Part shown: positions 57,294 to 64,000 of the stretch, one piece after another
Layout: every line of letters begins with the position of its first letter
How positions within the stretch are numbered: position 1 is the stretch's first letter
Source: Humulus lupulus
Taxonomy: Eukaryota > Streptophyta > Magnoliopsida > Rosales > Cannabaceae
Length of the DNA: 64,000 nucleotides
Direction: 5' to 3'
Assembly: GCF_963169125.1 (NCBI RefSeq)
Contig: NC_084793.1
Span: forward strand, 141,788,297-141,852,296
Made by a program: the position numbers and the translations under genes
The notes under the pieces: generated by a model
Told to the model about the DNA's origin: nothing
The model's input: only the letters and a program-made list of their open reading frames with translations
Databases searched by the model: none

Positions 57294-58589
57294 TGTAACG
57301 ACCTCCTTTCTTAACATACATATATATATAGAGTAAAAACAAATTTTAACCTAAATATGACAATACTGAAATTCTGAATTTACAAAAACTTTATTAAACA
57401 ATACATAAATAATGTTTATAACCTTAACCACACAATACTCACAACTAGATAAAAACTTTATCTTACATACAAATCTTAATACTTTTATAAATCATTTTCG
57501 TGGCGTTACTACACCTTAACGTAGAAATGAAAATGTATCCAACTGATAAATTGAAAAGCTTTATGTAAATTACAAAGTTCATGAAATACTTTTTAAAGCT
57601 TTAAGTAAATGATAAAGTTCACAAAATACTTTTAATGAAATATAATAAAACCAAGTTTCTTGTTTATTTATGAAATAGCATAGCAGAACTCCACTCCCTT
57701 CAGGTCAGCCCCATATGTACAGTCATGTTGGCCCCACGTATACTCATCAACAATTTATATTTGGGGTCTCTTACCTACAATACAAAACATTATCTGATGA
57801 GCTAAGGCTCAGTAAGTAGAATAACTACCTCATATGCATTAAAATAAACATGCAACATGCTATGTATTTTCTTTCTTTCACTTTCCTTTCTTTTGGGCCC
57901 TAGAGGATGCTGCTGCCGGCATTACATAGGGAATCACATTCCCACCTGAACATAAACATGATAATAGGGAATTTCCCTCATAAACATTCATCATATAGGG
58001 ACGTACATCTCCCTCCTTACATTTTTGGGACTTAGGTCTCCCAAGCAGCACCTCTACTTTAACGTTTTCAATAACTTGTCTGTGAACATTAAGCGTGCTT
58101 ATGCATAATATAACATTCTTGAAAATAACTTATGCATAAGAACAATATGACAGATTAACATATAAAGCATATAAATGCACATAAGACACATAAAATACTT
58201 GTATTGTAGATGAGGATTCTACTTACCTTGCGTCTTGATAAAACAATCGAAATTGTTAGCTTCCTGATAAAAACACAAACTATTAAATTACATAAAATCT
58301 ACATTATGAAATGTTAGGTTAATATTGTTATTATCCCATTTTTCCTGTTTTAGTGCTTATTTTATGTCCAGGCGTGTGGTCATACTATAGTTGTCCATGA
58401 CAAGGTCCTGATCTAAAAGTCGTGGTCATGGTCATACTGAAAAGTCCAAGTCATAATACTTGTCCATAATAATAGGGAATAAGGTCATAAGAGTCCATAA
58501 TAATAGTCCAAAGTATGACCATAGCCTATATAAGTTTACTATTATGAGGATACATAAAAAATAGTTCATATTTCAATTTTGGCATTTGT

Positions 58590-59150
58590 AAAATATGACG
58601 ACATGGTAAAATAATCCATATATAAATTTTAGCATTTTAATGGCATAGTAAAGTAATCTATATAAATTTTGGCATTATAATGGCATGGTAACATAATCCA
58701 TATATAAATTTGGCATTATAGTAAAATAATCTATATATAAATTTTTGGTATTATAACGGCATAGTAAAATAATCTACATATAACTTTTGGCATTATAACG
58801 TCATAGTAAAATAATCTATATATAAATTTTGGCATTATAACGGCATAGTAAAATAATCTATATATAAATTATAACGGCATAGTAAATTAATCTATATATA
58901 AATTTTTGCATTATAACGGCATAGTAAAATAATCTATATATAAATTTTGGCATTATAACGGCATAGTAAAATAATCTATATATAAATTATAACGGCATAG
59001 TAAATTAATCTATATATAAATTTTTGCATTATAACGGCATAGTAAAATAATCTATATATAAATTTTGGCATTATAACGGCATAGTAAATTAATCTATATA
59101 TAAATTTTTGCATTATAACGGCATAGTAAAATAATCTATACATATATAAT
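58590..59150. repeat. AT-rich tandem array with 118-bp higher-order unit
   Basis: Basic units of about 30-40 bp around TATATAAATTTTGGCATTATAACGG / CATAGTAAAATAATC. From about 58800 they are ordered in a larger unit: the shortened variant CTATATATAAATTATAACGG recurs at 58858 and 58976, 118 bases apart, with identical neighbours. The left part (58590-58780) is degenerate. Confidence 0.85.
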
Positions 59151-59875
59151 AACTAAATAACTGAAAAGAAAGGCTCGGGAAGAGCTTACCTAAAAGGCTA
59201 GCGTTATGGACAGAACTCCGCCTAGATCTCCGAGGTTTAGAACTTTAGAAGGATGTTAAGAATATTTTTGGGTAGAGTAAGAGAAAGGAAATGAGGTTTT
59301 TGTGATTTCAAGATGAGTTTTGGAAGGGCTATTTATAGGAAAAACTTGGGATACTATTCTAATAAAATATTAAAAATAATAAGCATAGTGGAATAATAAC
59401 ATATTCAAAATATCAAGCATAGTAATTTGCTTAAGTCATCAATGTGTCACTACTGCATCAACATGTGGAACCCATGGGGTGGACTCCGCTGTGGGACCCA
59501 TGTGGACCCTACTGTGGGACCCTTGCGGACCCCACTGTGGGACCCACTATGAATAGTACCTGGTGAATAGTAAAAAAAATGAAAATTTCCCAATCTTCTT
59601 ATATTACTTAGTTTAGCATTTTTGACTCACAAACTTTTCTGAAAAAGTTTCTCTAACACCCATAAATTAATTATTCCCACCTATTGGTTACTTCAACAAC
59701 TTAAAATTGTTAAAATCCCATAATAGAAAACAACTACACCCCCAACGGTCATGAACACTATTCACCAACGGTCATAAACGGCTAGTTTTTGCCCTATAAA
59801 TACTTGTTCCTTCAACCATTTATTTGCACAACTTCTTCATCTCTTAACCTTCTAGATAAAATTCATCATCAAAAC

Positions 59876-60031
59876 ATGAATTTCTCTTTATTTTTCATAA
59901 CTTTAGTGATTGTTTGCTTGTATTTAGCATCATTCTATGGGTATTATACTAATGAAATGCCCATGAATGTTATAGTTGCATATTCATTAGTTATTCTTCC
60001 ACTTTACTTAATAGCTCTAACATTCGGTTAG
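59876..60031 (+). CDS. 51-residue hydrophobic small ORF at the 3' end of solo LTR 4
   Basis: ATG at 59876, 75 bases after the TATA box at 59795-59801, stop at 60029-60031, AATAAA 23 bases later. The peptide has two hydrophobic stretches (FSLFFITLVIVCLYLASF and VIVAYSLVILPLYLIAL) separated by a short polar loop, so it could be a two-pass membrane peptide. It lies in the presumed R/U5 region and would be the first ORF on any transcript from this LTR. It may be chance; no family recognised. Confidence 0.3.
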   Translation: MNFSLFFITLVIVCLYLASFYGYYTNEMPMNVIVAYSLVILPLYLIALTFG

Positions 60032-60118
60032 CATTGTAATGCACTCAAAAATGAATAAAAATATCTTCTCTTATCTTTCATAATTGTTATAATTTGTAAA
60101 AAGAAAATGGGAGTTACA

Positions 60119-60945
60119 TCCAGTGACCATCTACTCCACAGTGAAAATAAGTCCCTTTAGGGGTCTTCTTTTTGGAGCTTTTGGTGTTCTTGTTCTCTTT
60201 GCCTTTGGATGACTTTGTAGGCTTCTTTGAATTCTTGTCTTTTTCTTTCCCCTTGTCCTTTCCATTTCCATTTTTCCTCTTTTTGGTTTTAGCCTTTGAA
60301 GAGGATGGGTTAGAATCAACAACATTTCCTGCTCCTTCTTTCTCATAACCTTTGTTAAGAGATTCATAAGTTTGCAATTCATTCAACAGCTGTGTCATGT
60401 TATATGATAATTTATTCATGACATAGTTGGTTGTAAAGCCTTTAAAAGCTAGAGAAAGCGATTCAAGTATAATGCTTACTTGAGTCCTTTCATCAATGAT
60501 TGCCCCATGGATAATGGCATCGTGCATTATATTGATCATGTATAATACATGTTCTCTGACAGAAACTCCTTTCTTCATTTTCTTAGTCATGCAGGATCTG
60601 GTGGCCTCATGCCTGCACTGATCTGACTGCTGCCCAAACATATCTTGAAGGGTATCCCAGATCTCATAAGCATTTTCAGTGTTCTCAAACTTCTTTCTGA
60701 GCACATCGCTCATACTCGTAAGCATATAACACTTTGCTTTGTTGTTTGATAAGATCCAATCATCAAACTTTTCCCTCGTAGTTTTGGCAGCAATAGCAGG
60801 AGGGACTTCAGGACATTCCTCAGTCAAGACAAATTTGTGGTTCTCACATATTAATACAATGTTCAAGTTTGATTTCCATTTCATGTAGTTTTCACCAGTC
60901 AACTTTTCATTTGCATGTAAAGAAGATATAGGATTTGAACTAGAC
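60119..60945 (-). pseudogene. Copia gag, cut by solo LTR 4
   Basis: ATG at 60945 (MSSSNPISSLHANEKLTG); the open frame extends further upstream but this start fits gag. UBN2-type gag domain: ENYMKWKSNLNIVL, AKCYMLTSMSDVLRKKF, EIWDTLQDMFG, FTTNYVMNKLSYNMTQLLNEL. Then a Lys-rich tail and the zinc knuckle YFHCGVDGHW, whose first Cys is Tyr; the codons are split by the insertion at 60118. It would coat the element RNA. Confidence 0.9.
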
Positions 60946-62842
60946 ATGAATGCTGAAAATAAATAAATAAACAAAAATGAATTTATGCATATAATAAATA
61001 TCAGTAATTTTTGGAATAGTAAACGTGATGCATGAATGCAACAATTAAAGAACACATAAAAAATAATTACTAATTCCATGATTAATTAATTTGAACATTA
61101 ATGGACCAGCCTTAGGGTAGGTTAGACTAATTCAAAATTAATTTTGAGACAAGTTCTCAAATTTATAAGTGAAAACTCAAATAAATATTTCTCTTTTGAC
61201 TTATAAACAACCGCTTGTTTGGTCAAGAATACACTAGTCCGCTCGAAAGCCTAATGTACCTTGTGAGTGTAACCCATTATTTTAGATCAATGACTTAACT
61301 CAAGAGTGTGCCTTAGGGTCAGTCAAACTTGAAATACATCAATAAATCCTATTCTTGAAAAAGAAGTCTGCCTTGAGAATAACACAGTCAGAAGCCTTCC
61401 TTAGGGGGACACAAGCAATGGTGCTGCGAGACCCTCTCCATGCTACCTCGGTGCCAACTTATAATGGAGACCATGAGACTTATTGTCATAACTCCCTCTC
61501 CCACTCACTATTTTAAAATATGTGTTTTCTCAAAACATCCTGTGCTTTTTAATTAGTTTGTAAAAATACAGTGATCTATTTTTACCAAATGATATTCTAA
61601 TAATTACTAATCATATTAAGCAAAAATAAAATTATAGAACTATGCCCTAATTAATTCAATTTTAATTTGCTATAATTACTAGCAATATAATTTATTATTT
61701 AATAAAACAGTTTTAATAAATACTAGAAATTAAACAACTTTTAAAATATATTTTCGCTCTTGAACTAGTTAAAACTCGATTCATTATTATATGGTCAATC
61801 ACATAAAGTATATAATCACAAAGGACAATCCTAAGGCAAGTTTCTACTCATATGAGATGCATGCTAATTTTAAACACTGTGTGGGTAATATATATGGCAT
61901 GTCAAAAATGCATGATGAAGTATTAAACAATTTAATCACATTCAAACATTTAAATAAATAAATGCAGGCTCGGTGTCTTGGGTATTTCCAGAAAAATTAC
62001 AACATTTGCAAAAATATACAAAAAAATGTAAGGAACTAAATAAGACCTAAAGAGAACACAATCTTCAACTTTGGGCCTTCACAAGTAGTCTTGATCCATT
62101 AAGCCATTTATCCATTTAATTTTGAATTAAAATAACTTTTAATTATCTTAAATTTTTTTTAGAATAATTAACTTGGGCTTTAATGCCCAATAAGTTATTA
62201 GGCACAGTTTTGAATTTCAGCTCTTATAATTAATTAAAAATAAAATAATTTTTAATTATGGGCTAAAATTAATTAGGCCCATAATTTAAATGGATAACTT
62301 AGATGCAAGCCCTAGGGTTTAGAAACCCTAGGGGCGGCTGCATGAGGTAGGCGGCTGCTGGGAGGTGCGACTGCAGCTGGTGGCTTGGCATAGGTACACG
62401 GGGCTGGTAGCGTAGGGGCACGGGTGCGCGTGAGGCTGGAAGCGCAGGGGGGCGGGTGCCCGAGTGGCTGGCAACACAGGGGCGCGGGTGCGCGCGACAG
62501 CAGCAAGAGTAGGGGCGTGGGCTAGCAGGGTGTGTGCTATAGCCTTAGGCTCGGGCTTCGGGGCACGAAACCCGGGGCTTGGGCCTTACAAAAAATTTAA
62601 AATAATTTAATGCAGAAATTAAATTACAAAAAATTCCTATGCCCCAAAATGATTTATATTTTTCATCTAGAAATTTAAAAACAATTCCTAAACCCAAAAC
62701 ACCATATAATTAACGACCCTTAAGAATAAACTTTAAACATACATACAACTATCTTCACATATATTACAATAACACAAGAATGCCTATTATGCCCACACAG
62801 TAATTAATGTATGTAGAGATTAATGATCGCTCTAATACCTAT
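60946..62842 (-). other. Copia 5' leader with primer-binding site and GC-rich patch
   Basis: About 1.9 kb between gag and the 5' LTR. Next to the LTR the element strand reads AGGTATTAGAGCGATCATT, close to the initiator-Met tRNA site TGGTATCAGAGC used by most copia elements. A GC-rich patch at 62330-62580 contains imperfect repeats around GGCTGGYAGCGYAGGGGC and GGGTGCGCG, quite unlike the AT-rich surroundings. No gene seen. Confidence 0.7.
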
Positions 62843-64000
62843 TGTTAGGAACGAGTTTCCTAATACGTAGCAAAATGGTGGTGGGTTGGCCCAGTGTACA
62901 ACAAAATTTTTGTAACATATTTAAACTACCTTTAAATATGCAGATCCATTAATATACATACATTAACCATAAGCAAGAAAAGAATAGAATACATACCTCT
63001 TAATGCCTATCAAGTGTCCTTGCTATCTTTTCATAATTTGAACGAACTTCCTATCCAAGCTGCTCCCAGGTACTCACACCAATATCTTCCACAACGTTCT
63101 CTACACCTCAAGAAGTGTGTGGACACTTAGAGAATAAAGGAGAGTTAATTTCTGATTCTACTTGATGTACTCAACACGTGATATCAAGAGAATAGGCTTG
63201 AGATTAATTCTTTATCTTTTTCAGGGAGAGATAGAAAAGCATTGTTCTTTTCTTTTAGAGCGAATAATAGTCTGTCTCATTTTCTGATAAGTCTAACTTA
63301 AATAGAAAATATTTAATTTAAAAAAAAAAATCTGTAACCAATTTACAATTTATCTTTTAATTAATTAATTATCTCATTAATGAAAATATCCAAAATCTAA
63401 CTTTTGAATTTTATATTAATTAAATAAAATTGAAAAAATCTATCCCTAAAAACTATGTAGTGCATGCCACACACAGCCCATGGACTGTGTGTGTCGTGTA
63501 CCACCATATATTTTAGGAATATTTGATGTTTCCATAATTATTTATTCAAATTACCTTATCAGATAAAATCCAACAACCTGATAAGTAATTCAAATTTGAA
63601 TTAATTATCTTTTTAACTAATTATCAAATATAATTAATTATTTAAATAAATATCAATCTTTTTAAATTCAAATCTAATTTGAACTTATCAGATTATTATC
63701 TCCCACTCAAATAAAGATATTTAGTTAATTCTACTAATTAATTAAAACTAATTTAAATTAAATAATAATTTTGAAATTCAATATTTAATTTATTATAATT
63801 TTGAAAATTATAATTAATTAATTATTTAATATAATTTCAAAAATAAATTTAATTATTTAATATAATTTCAAAAATTACATAATAATTAAATATTAATTAA
63901 TTTCGTTAATTACAACTAATTTGTAATTAATTAATTAATCACTATTATCACATAATTGCATATTTGACCCGAAGAACAAACTTCTTCTTAAATATGTCTT
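62843..64000 (-). repeat. Copia 5' LTR (partial, runs off window)
   Basis: TGTTAGGAACGAGTTTCCTAATACG, matching 39395 onward for the available 1158 bases with scattered substitutions and indels. About 970 more bases are expected beyond the window. Confidence 0.9.

Larger units (their letters stand above)
57294..60118 (+). repeat. Solo LTR 4 (2825 bp) inside copia gag, TSD TCCAG
   Basis: TGTAACGACCTCCTTTC ... AATGGGAGTTACA, flanked by TCCAG at 57289-57293 and 60119-60123. Removing it joins the gag codons exactly (VDGHW + KRNYP). It shares the GAGCTAAGGCTCAGTAAGTAG block with the Tekay-like LTRs at 20632 and 36127. TATA box CTATAAATAC at 59794-59803 and AATAAA at 60054 suggest + orientation. 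It holds a 118-bp higher-order tandem array and a 51-codon ORF. No internal region, so it is a solo LTR or an unusual single-LTR element. Confidence 0.82.
39395..64000 (-). mobile_element. Ty1/copia LTR retrotransposon carrying two nested insertions (truncated by window end)
   Basis: Minus-strand element: 3' LTR 39395-41523, coding region from a gag ATG at 60945 to a stop at 41538, leader 60946-62842, and 5' LTR from 62843 running off the window. Element D (41621-54196) sits in its RNase H, and a solo LTR (57294-60118) sits in its gag. Removing both, with one TSD copy each, rejoins the copia codons without loss. Domain order gag, protease, integrase, RT, RNase H is that of Ty1/copia. LTRs of about 2.1 kb and a UBN2-type gag suggest a Tork or Angela-like group; that placement is tentative. 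Confidence 0.88.

Noticed and set aside
57294..60118. Considered as a DNA transposon because of short TGTAAC inverted ends
   Set aside because: TG...CA ends, a 5-bp TSD, the TATA and AATAAA arrangement and shared blocks with the LTRs at 20632 and 36127 fit a solo LTR better. No transposase is present.
62312..62506. 64-codon Pro/Ala-rich minus-strand frame
   Set aside because: Generated by the GC-rich repeat patch in the copia leader; no domain and no conservation evidence.
1..64000. CRISPR arrays, bacterial operons, tRNA or rRNA genes
   Set aside because: None seen. The regular repeats here are AT-rich tandem repeats inside LTRs, and no cloverleaf-like sequence with A and B boxes was noticed, though a full tRNA scan was not possible.

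Overview
The window is eukaryotic nuclear DNA from a flowering plant, most likely a eudicot. It holds one recognisable host gene, a 14-exon chloroplast TIC62-type gene with GT-AG introns, set in a dense nest of plant LTR retrotransposons. The word content of the elements recalls Rosales/Cannabaceae sequence, but that is only an impression.

Layout. 1-1930: 3' end of a Ty3/gypsy Tat-lineage element (A, + strand). It abuts, tail to tail, a complete but decayed element of the same family (B, - strand, 1931-13464). 13465-20631: remains of a second Tat family (C, + strand), with a B-family LTR inserted in gag (16888-17466) and a Tekay/Del-like LTR cutting the integrase (from 20632). 22.1-32.1 kb: the host island, with two fold-back MITEs and TIC62 (25777-30819, - strand). 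32117-38704: three consecutive solo LTRs, each with a perfect 5-bp target-site duplication (TCAAC, ATATT, GTAAC). 38967-39394: a Tat-type LTR fragment. 39395-64000: a Ty1/copia element (- strand; its 5' LTR runs off the window). The copia element carries two nested insertions: a full-length young Tat element D (41621-54196, + strand, 797-bp LTRs, TSD GAAAG) in the RNase H codons, and a 2.8-kb solo LTR (57294-60118, TSD TCCAG) in the gag zinc knuckle.

How the parts work. The Tat elements have the order LTR - gag - protease - RT - degenerate RNase H - second archaeal-type RNase H - integrase - LTR. Between integrase and the 3' LTR, A, B and D carry a gene on the opposite strand. In B and D it has four exons with introns at matching places and matching phases (1, 1, 0), and a TATA-like box 600-700 bp upstream. 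It looks like a real spliced antisense gene with its own promoter, kept by divergent families. In families C and D the protease and RT frames are separated by a stop at the same codon; in D it sits in the context TAG CAA TTA, the tobamovirus-type readthrough signal.

TIC62 would act at the chloroplast inner envelope and thylakoid as a dehydrogenase-like protein that tethers ferredoxin-NADP reductase (FNR) through C-terminal Pro/Ser-rich repeats. In this copy the second repeat carries an in-frame TAA inside a symmetric exon, so exon usage would decide how many FNR-binding repeats are made. All element coding regions are damaged by stops (mostly TAG/TGA), frameshifts and small tandem duplications.
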